64,000 bases of DNA. It comes from Pseudomonas extremorientalis. GTDB lineage: Bacteria; Pseudomonadota; Gammaproteobacteria; Pseudomonadales; Pseudomonadaceae. The stretch covers positions 248,001-312,000 of the forward strand of contig NZ_MDGK01000052.1 in the NCBI RefSeq assembly GCF_001870465.1, read 5' to 3'. Positions within the stretch are counted from its first letter, which is position 1, and the number at the start of each line of letters is the position of its first letter. Under the pieces are notes generated by a model. The model did no database searches. It was not told where the DNA came from and saw only the letters and a list, made by a program, of their open reading frames with translations. The translations under genes and the position numbers were made by a program. Shown here in pieces: positions 16,655-25,056 of this stretch.

Positions 16655-16676
16655 GGATTCTGCCTAGGCAAAATCC
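16655..16676. promoter_or_regulatory. 22-base imperfect palindrome upstream of the riboswitch
   Basis: GGATT and AATCC flank a perfect TGCCTAGGCA core, with one mismatched pair. It overlaps the likely leftward -10 region (TTGAAA at 16699-16694, then 18 bases, then GATTTT), between the end of rsmC and the riboswitch. It resembles operators of DtxR/MntR-type metal regulators. The regulator is inferred, not shown. Confidence 0.45.
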
Positions 16677-16706
16677 ATTCGGCAAGCCTTCTTTTTCAAA
16701 CGCCCG

Positions 16707-17705
16707 TCAGCCGCGCTTGGCGCGGTAGATGCGAAAACCGTTGCCTTCGGCCTTCACTGCACACACACCCAGATGCTCCTCGATCAGCGGCTGGTACTTC
16801 AGGAAGCTGTTGGCAACCAGGCGCAGTTCGCCACCTTTTGCCAAGTGTTTCGCCGCTTTTCGCAGCAGATTCTCGGTGGCGAAATAATCGGTGTGCACGC
16901 CGACATGGAACGGCGGGTTGCTCAGAATCGCGTTCAAACCCATCGGTGCCGCGTCGATGCCATCGCCGGTCAATACCTCGGCTTCCAGACCATTGGCGGC
17001 CAGGGTCAAGCGACTGCTGGCGGCGGCGAAGGCGTCCACGTCGAGCATCGTCACCGTGTTGTGCGGATACCGCCGTTTGACCGCAGCCCCCAGCACCCCA
17101 GCGCCGCAACCAAAGTCCAGCAGATGTCCGCTCGGCAGTTTGTCCAGGTGCTCCAGCAGCAGCTCGGTGCCGCGATCCAGACGGCCGTGGCTGAACACAC
17201 CCGGCAAGCTCACTACCTTCAGCGGGCCTTCGGTCAATGGCACTTCGAAGACCTGCGCCAGGCTCTCCAGCTCGACCGCTTGGGGGGCGTTGACCACGGT
17301 GATCTGCCACAGTTGGCAATGCCGCGCGCTGTCGAGTTTGCGCGGTTTGCCGAAGGGGATTAGCTGTTTGGCGGCGCTTTCGATACCGGCCTTTTTCTCG
17401 CCGACCAGGAACAGCTCGGCGCCGGGCAAACGGGCGGCCACGGCGTTGAGCAGGTAGTCGGTCAGGTCCTTGGACTTGGGCAGGAAGATCACCGCCGTAT
17501 CAAACGCCCTGTCAGGCACGTTCACGCCAAACTGGCTGCGCTCAGGGAAACGTGCGTCGAGTGCCGCCTGGTCCCCGGCGTGCCAGCTCCAGCCGTGGGC
17601 GTTGGGCAGGCGACCGAGCAGGTCGTCGGCGGGCAAGCCCACCAACAGCAGGTTGCCTTGAAAAAGTTCGGCCTGGCGAAGCAGTACTTCACTGCGCGGA
17701 TCCAT
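16707..17705 (-). CDS. rsmC: 16S rRNA (guanine-1207-N2) methyltransferase
   Basis: 332 residues with the two-domain RsmC plan: a degenerate N-terminal methyltransferase-like half and a C-terminal catalytic half with the SAM loop LLDFGCGAGVLGAAV and the catalytic NPPFHVGVHTD. It methylates G1207 of 16S rRNA. The gene precedes the riboswitch-controlled GDT1 gene on the same strand. The ATG at 17705 is supported by AAGGAGCA upstream. Confidence 0.93.
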   Translation of the reverse strand: MDPRSEVLLRQAELFQGNLLLVGLPADDLLGRLPNAHGWSWHAGDQAALDARFPERSQFGVNVPDRAFDTAVIFLPKSKDLTDYLLNAVAARLPGAELFLVGEKKAGIESAAKQLIPFGKPRKLDSARHCQLWQITVVNAPQAVELESLAQVFEVPLTEGPLKVVSLPGVFSHGRLDRGTELLLEHLDKLPSGHLLDFGCGAGVLGAAVKRRYPHNTVTMLDVDAFAAASSRLTLAANGLEAEVLTGDGIDAAPMGLNAILSNPPFHVGVHTDYFATENLLRKAAKHLAKGGELRLVANSFLKYQPLIEEHLGVCAVKAEGNGFRIYRAKRG

Positions 17706-17735
17706 GGTCTGCTCCTTGAAAAGGGGCGCAGTTTA

Positions 17736-18701
17736 TCAACTGACGACGCGCAGCGGGGCCCCACTGAAAAAGCCCCGGGCGTTTTCCGCCAGTTGGCCGA
17801 CGATGCGCTGCCGCGCTTCGCGACTGCCCCAGGCGTTGTGCGGGGTGACGATCAGGCGCGGAATATCGCCGGCCAGCAGAGGGTTGCCATTTACCGGCGG
17901 CTCCACACTCAGTACATCGGTCGCTGCGCCGCCCAAATGACCACTGCGCAACGCATCGGCCAGGGCCTGTTCGTTGATCAAACCACCGCGCGCGGTGTTG
18001 ACCACAAACGCGCCGGGCTTGAGCAGCGCCAGTTCGCGGGCGCCGATAAAGTCGCGGGTGTGTTCGTTGAGCGGGCAGTGCAGGGTGAGCGCGTCGACCT
18101 GCGCCAGCAGTTCATCCAGTGGCACGCGATCGGCGCGGGCAGGGCGCCCCGGAATCGCACCCAGCACCACACGCATGCCGAAGGCTTCGGCGAGGCGCGC
18201 CACGGCGCCGCCCAGTTCACCGTGGCCGAGCAGGCCGAGGGTCTTGCCTTCGAGTTCGACAATCGGGTGGTCCAGCAGGCAGAACTGCCTGGCCTGTTGC
18301 CATTTGCCGGCGCTCACATCCCGTTGATAATCCTTCAAGCGCGTCGCCAGGTTGAGCAACAGCATGATCGTGTGCTGGGCCACCGACGGCGTGCCGTAGC
18401 CCTGGCAGTTGCTCACGGTGATGCCGTGGGCGCGGGCGGCGTCGAGGTCGACGTTGTTGGTGCCGGTGGCTGAAACCAGGATCAGCTTGAGCTCCGGGCA
18501 GGCCGCCAGGGTCTCGGTATTGAGGGCGATTTTGTTACTGATCACCACGTGGGCGCCTTGCACGCGTTCAACCACGTTCTGTGGTGTGGTGTCGGTAAAC
18601 AACTGCAACTCGCTGAAGCTGTTGCGCAATTCGCTGAGGTCAAGGTCCCCCAGGTCCAGGGACGGGTGATCAAGGAAGACGGCGCGGCGATTGTTCGTCA
18701 T
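17736..18701 (-). CDS. hprA: D-isomer-specific 2-hydroxyacid dehydrogenase (glycerate/hydroxypyruvate type)
   Basis: 321 residues with the NAD-binding loop LGLLGHGELGGAVARLA, a catalytic Arg in VNTARGGLINE, a Glu in DVLSVEPP and the histidine in VTPHNAWGS. It probably reduces hydroxypyruvate or glyoxylate to D-glycerate or glycolate. The start is ATG 18701 with AAGG upstream. A TTG one codon earlier also stays in frame but is less likely. The position next to rsmC resembles P. aeruginosa. The substrate is inferred. Confidence 0.85.
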   Translation of the reverse strand: MTNNRRAVFLDHPSLDLGDLDLSELRNSFSELQLFTDTTPQNVVERVQGAHVVISNKIALNTETLAACPELKLILVSATGTNNVDLDAARAHGITVSNCQGYGTPSVAQHTIMLLLNLATRLKDYQRDVSAGKWQQARQFCLLDHPIVELEGKTLGLLGHGELGGAVARLAEAFGMRVVLGAIPGRPARADRVPLDELLAQVDALTLHCPLNEHTRDFIGARELALLKPGAFVVNTARGGLINEQALADALRSGHLGGAATDVLSVEPPVNGNPLLAGDIPRLIVTPHNAWGSREARQRIVGQLAENARGFFSGAPLRVVS

Positions 18702-18785
18702 CAACTGTACCTTTTGCGACAGGGTTCGAAGGCGTAATCTGCCGAGCCTATCAGATGAAATAATCCGTTACTTAATGGAGTGAGT

Positions 18786-19418
18786 ATGTACGCCGCCGAG
18801 TTCTTGACCGTAGCTCTGATTCACTTGTTGGCGGTGGCCAGCCCCGGCCCGGATTTCGCGGTGGTGGTGCGTGAAAGCGTGACCCACGGCCGCCGCGCCG
18901 GTACCTGGACCGCACTGGGCGTGGGCTCGGCGATTTTCCTGCACGTGGGCTACTCGTTGCTCGGCATCGGCTTGATCGTGTCCCAGTCCATCGTGCTGTT
19001 CAACGCACTCAAGTGGGCGGCGGCGGCCTACCTGCTGTACATCGGCTTCAAGGCCCTGCGCGCGCAGCCGGCCAAGCCACCTGTTGAAGGCGAGTTGCAC
19101 CGCGAGGCGGGCGAACGCACCCCGCGTGGGGCGTTCACTGCTGGTTTTGTGACCAACGGTTTGAATCCCAAGGCCACCTTGTTCTTCCTGTCGTTGTTCA
19201 CCGTGGTGATCAACCCGCACACCCCGCTGGCGATCCAGGCCGGTTATGGTGTGTACTTGGCGGTGGCAACGGCGCTGTGGTTCTGCCTGGTGGCGATGTT
19301 GTTCAGCCAGCAGCGCGTGCGTGCGGGGTTTGCGCGGATGGGGCATTGGTTCGATCGGACCATGGGCGCGGTGTTGATTGCGATCGGAGTCAAGCTGGCC
19401 TTCACCAGCATGAAATAA
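18786..19418 (+). CDS. LysE-family amino acid exporter
   Basis: 210 residues with about six helices and the family motif ASPGPDFAVVVRESVTHGRRAG near the N-terminus, then GFVTNGLNPKATLFFLSLF in the middle. LysE/RhtB proteins export amino acids or related compounds, and the substrate is not deducible here. The ATG at 18786 has GGAG five bases upstream. A GTG at 18780 is in frame but overlaps that site. It is divergent from hprA. Confidence 0.88.
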   Translation: MYAAEFLTVALIHLLAVASPGPDFAVVVRESVTHGRRAGTWTALGVGSAIFLHVGYSLLGIGLIVSQSIVLFNALKWAAAAYLLYIGFKALRAQPAKPPVEGELHREAGERTPRGAFTAGFVTNGLNPKATLFFLSLFTVVINPHTPLAIQAGYGVYLAVATALWFCLVAMLFSQQRVRAGFARMGHWFDRTMGAVLIAIGVKLAFTSMK

Positions 19419-19508
19419 GCCGGATGCTGGCGCAAAGCTAGCATTCGCTGGGGTCTGCAAATCATTCCTTTGGCTGATTTGGCTGAAACATAAGGTCTCT
19501 AAAGTGCA

Positions 19509-19526
19509 GGTCTTCAAGCCAAGACC
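19509..19526. promoter_or_regulatory. GGTCTT-N6-AAGACC dyad upstream of the acyl-CoA ligase
   Basis: A perfect 6+6 inverted repeat lies 23 bases before the ligase start, with a related AAGGTCTC 16 bases upstream. It could be an operator or a leader hairpin. No regulator can be assigned from sequence alone. Confidence 0.3.
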
Positions 19527-19549
19527 GTGCAGTCAGAAAAGGGATTCGT

Positions 19550-21232
19550 ATGTTGCAGACCCGTGTTATCCCGCCCGCCGAAGGTGCGTACCAATACCCG
19601 CTGTTGATCAAACGCCTGCTGATGTCCGGCACCCGCTATGAAAAGACCCGGGAGATCATCTACCGCGACAGACTGCGTTACACCTACCCGACCCTGATCG
19701 AGCGCGTTGCGCGCCTGGCCAACGTGCTGACTGAAGCCGGGGTCAAGGCCGGTGATACCGTGGCGGTGATGGACTGGGACAGCCACCGATACCTGGAATG
19801 CATGTTCGCCATCCCGATGATCGGCGCGGTGATCCACACCATCAACGTGCGCCTGTCGCCGGAACAGATCCTCTACACCATGAACCACGCCGAGGACCGC
19901 TTCGTGCTGGTCAACAGCGAGTTCGTGGGGCTTTACCAGGCGATTGCCGGGCAGCTCACCACCGTCGACAAGACCCTGCTGCTCACCGATGGCGAGGCCA
20001 AGACTGCCGAGCTTCCCAACCTGGTGGGCGAGTACGAAACCCTGCTGGCCGCCGCCAGCCCGAAGTACGACTTCCAGGACTTCGACGAAAATTCTGTCGC
20101 CACCACCTTCTACACCACCGGCACCACCGGCAACCCCAAGGGCGTGTATTTCACCCATCGCCAACTGGTGCTGCACACCATGGGCGTGGCGACCATCATG
20201 GGCAGCGTCGACAGTGTGCGCCTGCTGGGCACCAACGATGTGTACATGCCAATCACGCCGATGTTCCACGTGCACGCCTGGGGCCTGCCGTATGTGGCGA
20301 CCATGCTCGGCCTGAAACAGGTCTACCCCGGTCGATACGACCCGGAATACCTGGTGGAGCTGTGGCGCAAGGAAAAGGTCACCTTCTCCCACTGCGTGCC
20401 GACCATCCTGCAGATGGTGCTCAACGCCAAGGCCGCCCAGGACGTGGATTTCGGTGGCTGGAAAATCGTCATCGGCGGCAGTGCGCTCAACCGTTCGCTG
20501 TACGAAGCGTCCAAGGCCCGTGGCATTCAGTTGACTGCGGCCTATGGGATGTCCGAGACCGGGCCGCTGGTGTCCTGCGCCCACCTCAACGAAGAATTGA
20601 TGGCCGGCAACGAGGATGAGCGCACCACGTACCGCATCAAGGCCGGCGTGCCCGGGCCGTTGGTAGAAGCGGCGATCATCGACGGCGACGGCAACTTCCT
20701 GCCCGCCGATGGAGAGTCCCAGGGCGAGCTGGTATTGCGTGCACCGTGGCTCAGCGAGGGTTATTTCAACGAGCCGCAAAAGGGCGCCGAGCTGTGGGCC
20801 GGCGGTTGGATGCACACCGGCGACGTGGCGACGCTGGATGCCTTTGGGGTGATTGATATCCGCGACCGCATCAAGGACGTGATCAAGACCGGCGGCGAAT
20901 GGATCTCGTCCCTGGCGCTCGAAGACCTGGTCAGCCGTCACCCGGCGGTACGCGAAGTAGCGGTGGTGGGCATTGCCGACCCGCAGTGGGGCGAACGCCC
21001 ATTTGCCTTGCTGGTGGTGCGTGATGGCCATGTGATAGGCGCTCGTGAGCTCAAGGAACACCTCAAGCCGTTCGTGGAACTGGGCCACTTGAGCAAGTGG
21101 GCGATTCCGAGCCAGATTGCCGTTGTTACTGAAATTCCCAAGACGAGCGTAGGAAAACTCGACAAAAAACGTATCCGTATCGACATCATCGAATGGCAGG
21201 CCAACAACAGCACGTTCCTGTCCACCCTGTGA
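19550..21232 (+). CDS. alkK: AlkK-like medium-chain fatty acyl-CoA ligase
   Basis: 560 residues of the ANL (AMP-forming) family: the P-loop YTTGTTGNPKGV (about 190-201), the YGMSETGPL motif, HTGDVATLD and KDVIKTGGEW, and the C-terminal lysine in KTSVGKLDKK. It activates fatty acids to acyl-CoA through an acyl-adenylate. The resemblance is closest to AlkK-type medium-chain ligases of pseudomonads. The ATG at 19550 has AAGGG upstream. It is followed by DUF1302 and DUF1329 genes and a LuxR regulator, a grouping also known from P. putida (from memory). Confidence 0.88.
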   Translation: MLQTRVIPPAEGAYQYPLLIKRLLMSGTRYEKTREIIYRDRLRYTYPTLIERVARLANVLTEAGVKAGDTVAVMDWDSHRYLECMFAIPMIGAVIHTINVRLSPEQILYTMNHAEDRFVLVNSEFVGLYQAIAGQLTTVDKTLLLTDGEAKTAELPNLVGEYETLLAAASPKYDFQDFDENSVATTFYTTGTTGNPKGVYFTHRQLVLHTMGVATIMGSVDSVRLLGTNDVYMPITPMFHVHAWGLPYVATMLGLKQVYPGRYDPEYLVELWRKEKVTFSHCVPTILQMVLNAKAAQDVDFGGWKIVIGGSALNRSLYEASKARGIQLTAAYGMSETGPLVSCAHLNEELMAGNEDERTTYRIKAGVPGPLVEAAIIDGDGNFLPADGESQGELVLRAPWLSEGYFNEPQKGAELWAGGWMHTGDVATLDAFGVIDIRDRIKDVIKTGGEWISSLALEDLVSRHPAVREVAVVGIADPQWGERPFALLVVRDGHVIGARELKEHLKPFVELGHLSKWAIPSQIAVVTEIPKTSVGKLDKKRIRIDIIEWQANNSTFLSTL

Positions 21233-21564
21233 GCTGATTCGCCGCGCCCTCGTGGCACGGCAATGCTCTATCTCGCGCCTTGACTTGTGATTTGCCGATT
21301 TTCAGCCATCCTTGCCGCGTCGGCCTTCGCCGACGTGGCGAAAGGGTCGTGGCAGACGGGTCGGTGATGCAAATCACACTTTAGAGGGATCAAGCACTAC
21401 CCCCTGCTGGCTATAGTCCCTTCCAGAGTTTTTCACGGATGTTCCGCTTCGGGCCATGGGGGCTCGGCTGCCGAGCGGCATTGGAATCGTTGTATTCCGG
21501 CCGTTACACGCATCACAGAAAGAACTCACTGCCATAACAATAAAATGCACATGGAGTAGCGTCG
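21233..21564. other. Intergenic region between acyl-CoA ligase and DUF1302 gene
   Basis: About 330 bases without a gene. It holds an 11-base-pair hairpin (one G-T pair) with a CTTC loop at 21314-21339 without a following T run, a TATAGT hexamer at 21412-21417 that could be a -10 of an activator-dependent promoter, and an AACAATAA motif at 21536-21543 near the downstream start. This suggests that the DUF1302-DUF1329 genes have their own promoter. Confidence 0.45.
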
Positions 21565-23424
21565 ATGACCTCAGTAAACCAGTTCTGGCGCCGGGCAAGA
21601 CTGCCCCTGGCCGTCAGTCTCGCTTCTACGCTCGCCGGGCCCGCATTCGGCGTCAGTTTCAACATTGGTGAAATCGAAGGGAGCTTTGACTCGTCGCTTT
21701 CCGTGGGGGCGAGCTGGTCGACGGCCAAGCCCAACAAAGATCTCATTGGTGCGAACAACGGTGGTCGTGGCCTGTCCCAGACTTCCGATGACGGTCACCT
21801 TAACTTCAAGCGCGGTGAGACCTTCTCGAAGATCTTCAAGGGCATCCATGATTTGGAACTGAAGTACGGAGACACCGGTGTTTTTGTACGAGGCAAGTAC
21901 TGGTATGACTTTGAGCTAAAGGACGAAAGTCGCCCCTTCAAGGACATCAGTGACAACAACCGTAAAGAAGGCGCCAAGTCCTCTGGCGGGCAGATTCTCG
22001 ATGCGTTCATCTACCACAACTACAACATTGCCGATTTGCCGGGTAACGTGCGCTTCGGCAAGCAGGTGGTGAGCTGGGGGGAAAGTACCTTCATCGGCGG
22101 CGGCATCAACTCCATCAACCCGATCGATGTGTCTGCGTTCCGGCGTCCGGGGGCTGAGATCAAGGAAGGCTTGATTCCGGTCAACATGTTCTACGTGTCG
22201 CAAACCCTGACCGATAACCTGTCGGCGGAAGCGTTCTATCAGTTGGAGTGGGACCAGACCGTTACCGATAACTGCGGTACGTTCTTCTCGCAGCCTGATG
22301 TGATATCCGACGGTTGCAGCGATAATCTGCGAGTGCTCAACAAGCGCTCGACCATTCCGGGTGCCGCTTTACCGACCTTGAATGCCCTGGGTGTAGACGT
22401 CAATAACGAAGGTGTACTGGTACGTCGTGGTCCCGACCGCGATGCGCGGGACAGTGGCCAATTTGGCGTGGCCATGCATTACAACTTCGAGCCGCTGGAT
22501 ACCGAGTTCGGCGCGTACTTCATGAACTATCACAGCCGTGCACCGATCTTCAGTGCTCAAGGTGCACCGTCGTCCGCTTATACCCGCCCGCTGGGGCCGC
22601 TGGCTGCGCTGCGTCCGCTGATCGTAGCCGGTAGCTCGAACTACTTCGTCGAGTACCCGGAAGATATCCGCCTCTACGGCCTGAGCTTCTCCACCACGCT
22701 ACCTACGGGCACGGCCTGGAGCGGTGAGTTGAGCTACCGGCCGAATGCGCCTGTGCAACTGAGCACGACCGATATCCTGTATGCCGGTGTCACGCCCATT
22801 CCTGGCTTTGGCAATGCGTCCGTGCTGAAAGGGACGCCTGGCCAGGATTTGCATGGCTATAACCGCAAGGAAGTGACTCAGTTCCAGACGACTTTCACGC
22901 ATTTCTTCGATCAGGTGATGGGCGCCAGCCGCTTGACAACCGTCGGTGAGATTGGTGTGACCCATGTGGGCGGCCTGGAAAGCAAATCCGAGGCCCGTTA
23001 CGGTCGTGATCCGGTGTTTGGCCCAGGTACTCTGCCAGGTGGGTTTTGCAACGCCCTCAACAACTCGACGGCCACCGGCGCCGGTCTTCCCAATGCGGCA
23101 GGTTTGAACACCAACTGCAACAACGACGGTTACACCACCGCCACCTCCTGGGGCTACCGCGCCCGCGCCATCTGGGAATACCCGGACGTGTTCGCCGGCG
23201 TCAACCTCAAGCCAAACGTGGCGTGGTCCCACGACGTCAAAGGTTACTCGCCAGGCCCTGGCGGTAACTTCGAAGAAGGTCGCAAGGCGGTCAGCCTGGG
23301 CCTGGATGCCGAGTATCAGAACACCTACACCGCCAGCCTGGCCTACACCAACTTCTTTGGTGGCAAGTTCAGTACGGTGGATGACCGCGACTTCGTCGCT
23401 TTGAGCTTCGGCGCCAACTTCTAA
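21565..23424 (+). CDS. DUF1302 family outer-membrane-type protein
   Basis: 619 residues with a Sec signal peptide (LPLAVSLASTLAGPAFG, cut near 29). The mature protein has alternating aromatic and polar residues and ends in aspartate-rich turns and AALSFGANF-like aromatic ends, consistent with a beta-barrel. DUF1302 proteins are found beside DUF1329 proteins and are thought to act in the outer membrane on hydrophobic compounds. No direct function is known to me. GGAG lies eight bases before the ATG. Confidence 0.85.
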   Translation: MTSVNQFWRRARLPLAVSLASTLAGPAFGVSFNIGEIEGSFDSSLSVGASWSTAKPNKDLIGANNGGRGLSQTSDDGHLNFKRGETFSKIFKGIHDLELKYGDTGVFVRGKYWYDFELKDESRPFKDISDNNRKEGAKSSGGQILDAFIYHNYNIADLPGNVRFGKQVVSWGESTFIGGGINSINPIDVSAFRRPGAEIKEGLIPVNMFYVSQTLTDNLSAEAFYQLEWDQTVTDNCGTFFSQPDVISDGCSDNLRVLNKRSTIPGAALPTLNALGVDVNNEGVLVRRGPDRDARDSGQFGVAMHYNFEPLDTEFGAYFMNYHSRAPIFSAQGAPSSAYTRPLGPLAALRPLIVAGSSNYFVEYPEDIRLYGLSFSTTLPTGTAWSGELSYRPNAPVQLSTTDILYAGVTPIPGFGNASVLKGTPGQDLHGYNRKEVTQFQTTFTHFFDQVMGASRLTTVGEIGVTHVGGLESKSEARYGRDPVFGPGTLPGGFCNALNNSTATGAGLPNAAGLNTNCNNDGYTTATSWGYRARAIWEYPDVFAGVNLKPNVAWSHDVKGYSPGPGGNFEEGRKAVSLGLDAEYQNTYTASLAYTNFFGGKFSTVDDRDFVALSFGANF

Positions 23425-23451
23425 GCACACGCATTTCAGGAAGACCAGAAC

Positions 23452-24816
23452 ATGAAAATAACCAAAAGTCTGTTGCACGTGGGTGTGCTTGGGCTGTCGA
23501 TCCTGGCGAGCAACGTCATGGCGGCAGTCTCGGCGGATGAAGCCGCCAAGCTGGGCACGACCCTGACCCCGATGGGCGCCGAAATGGCCGGCAACGCTGC
23601 CGGCACCATTCCAAAGTGGTCGCCACTGCCCACCAACGCCGGCGCCGTCGACGCCCGTGGGTTCCTGGCTAACCCGTACGCCAGTGAGCAACCGCAATTC
23701 ACCATCACCGCAGCGAACGTCGAGCAGTACAAGGACAAGCTGGCGCCGGGGCAGTACGCGATGTTCAAGCGCTACCCGGAAACCTTCAAGATGCCGGTCT
23801 ACCCGACCCATCGCGGCGCCACAGTGCCGGCGGATGTGTTTGCGGCCATCAAGAAGAACGCCACCACCACCAACCTGGTGTCCGGCGGCAACGGCCTGGA
23901 AAACTTTGAAACCGCCGTGCCGTTTCCGATTCCCAAAAGCGGCGTCGAGGTGATCTGGAACCACATCACCCGCTATCGCGGTGGCAGCGTGACCCGCCTG
24001 GTGACCCAGGCCACGCCGCAAACCAACGGTTCCTACAGCCTGGTGTACTTCCGCGACCAATTTGTGTTCCGCGACAAGATGAAAGACTTCGACCCGAAAA
24101 ACCCGGGCAACGTGCTGTTCTACTTCAAGCAACAAGTGACCGCGCCAGCGCGTCTGGCCGGTGGTGTGCTGCTGGTGCACGAAACCCTGGACCAGGTGAA
24201 GGAACCGCGTTCGGCGTGGGTCTACAACGCCGGCCAGCGCCGTGTGCGCCGGGCGCCGCAAGTGTCCTATGACGGCCCGGGTACTGCGGCCGACGGCTTG
24301 CGTACCTCCGACAACCTCGACATGTACAACGGTGCGCCGGATCGCTACGACTGGAAGCTGGAAGGCAAGAAAGAGATCTACATCGCCTCCAACAGCTACA
24401 AGATCGACGATCCCAAGCTCAAGTACGCCGACATCATCAAGGCCGGCCACATCAACCAGGACCTGGCTCGCTACGAGCTGCGCCGTGTCTGGCACGTGGT
24501 CGCGACCTTGAAGGAAGGCCAGCGCCACATTTACGCCAAGCGTGACTTCTTCATCGACGAAGACACCTGGCAAGCAGCGGTCATTGACCACTACGACGGC
24601 CGTGGCCAACTGTGGCGTGTCGCCGAAGCCCATGCCGAGAACTACTACGACAAGCAAGTGCCGTGGTACGCCCTGGAAACCCTCTACGATCTGCAGTCCG
24701 GCCGCTACCTGGCACTGGGCATGAAGAACGAAGAGAAGCAGGCGTATGACTTCGGCTTCACTGCGACCACCAGCGACTTCACCCCGGCGGCCCTGCGCCA
24801 GGATGGTGTTCGCTAA
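23452..24816 (+). CDS. DUF1329 family periplasmic (LolB-like) protein
   Basis: 454 residues with a signal peptide ending near SNVMA (residue 24). Typical DUF1329 features are ADEAAKLGTTLTPMGAE just after the cut site, WNHITRYRGGSV near residue 170, and YELRRVWHVVATLKEG with DFFIDEDTWQAAVIDHYDGRGQLWR later. The family has a predicted lipoprotein-carrier-like fold and is nearly always next to DUF1302, suggesting that the pair moves a lipid-like substrate across the periplasm or outer membrane (inference). It starts 27 bases after the DUF1302 stop, with AGGA nearby. Confidence 0.85.
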   Translation: MKITKSLLHVGVLGLSILASNVMAAVSADEAAKLGTTLTPMGAEMAGNAAGTIPKWSPLPTNAGAVDARGFLANPYASEQPQFTITAANVEQYKDKLAPGQYAMFKRYPETFKMPVYPTHRGATVPADVFAAIKKNATTTNLVSGGNGLENFETAVPFPIPKSGVEVIWNHITRYRGGSVTRLVTQATPQTNGSYSLVYFRDQFVFRDKMKDFDPKNPGNVLFYFKQQVTAPARLAGGVLLVHETLDQVKEPRSAWVYNAGQRRVRRAPQVSYDGPGTAADGLRTSDNLDMYNGAPDRYDWKLEGKKEIYIASNSYKIDDPKLKYADIIKAGHINQDLARYELRRVWHVVATLKEGQRHIYAKRDFFIDEDTWQAAVIDHYDGRGQLWRVAEAHAENYYDKQVPWYALETLYDLQSGRYLALGMKNEEKQAYDFGFTATTSDFTPAALRQDGVR

Positions 24817-24834
24817 GCTGCACGCGTAACTCAA

Positions 24835-24939
24835 TGTGGGAGGGGCGGTGCGACGATTCGACTTGCCCCCGATAGCGGTGTGACAGTCAAACAGTGCATT
24901 GACTGATCCGCCGCCATCGGGGGCAAGCTTCCTCCCACA
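24835..24939. repeat. REP doublet with a disrupted left arm
   Basis: The left arm TGTGGGAGGGG is split from CTTGCCCCCGAT by 16 extra bases (CGGTGCGACGATTCGA). The right arm GGGGGCAAGCTTCCTCCCACA has two changes. This is the only one of the five REP sites in the window that lies between co-directional genes. Confidence 0.8.
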
Positions 24940-25056
24940 TTTTTTGTCGCAGTTCTTTTTCAGTCATTTGTAGCAAAGATCTACAAACCCGCCGCTTTTA
25001 CCGCTAGTCTGCGGACATCTGCAATGCCGACCACAGCCTTCTACAAGAGCCCGGCG

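Noticed and set aside
16447..16671. 75-codon N-terminal extension of the GDT1 protein
   Set aside because: The frame is open but runs through the riboswitch. The ATG at 16446 gives the normal family length.
21253..21268. Possible sigma-54 promoter (TGGCACG...TGC) before the DUF1302 gene
   Set aside because: The distance between the GG and GC elements is one base short of the strict spacing, so it should not work.
21314..21339. Strong hairpin after the acyl-CoA ligase as a terminator
   Set aside because: No T run follows on either strand. It may be an RNA-stabilising structure instead.
22699..24834. Open frame of 711 codons on the minus strand
   Set aside because: It is antisense to the DUF1302 and DUF1329 genes, which have signal peptides, ribosome sites and family motifs. 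Long antisense frames are common in GC-rich codon use, and its composition (Val, Gly, Arg, His rich) is that of a shadow.
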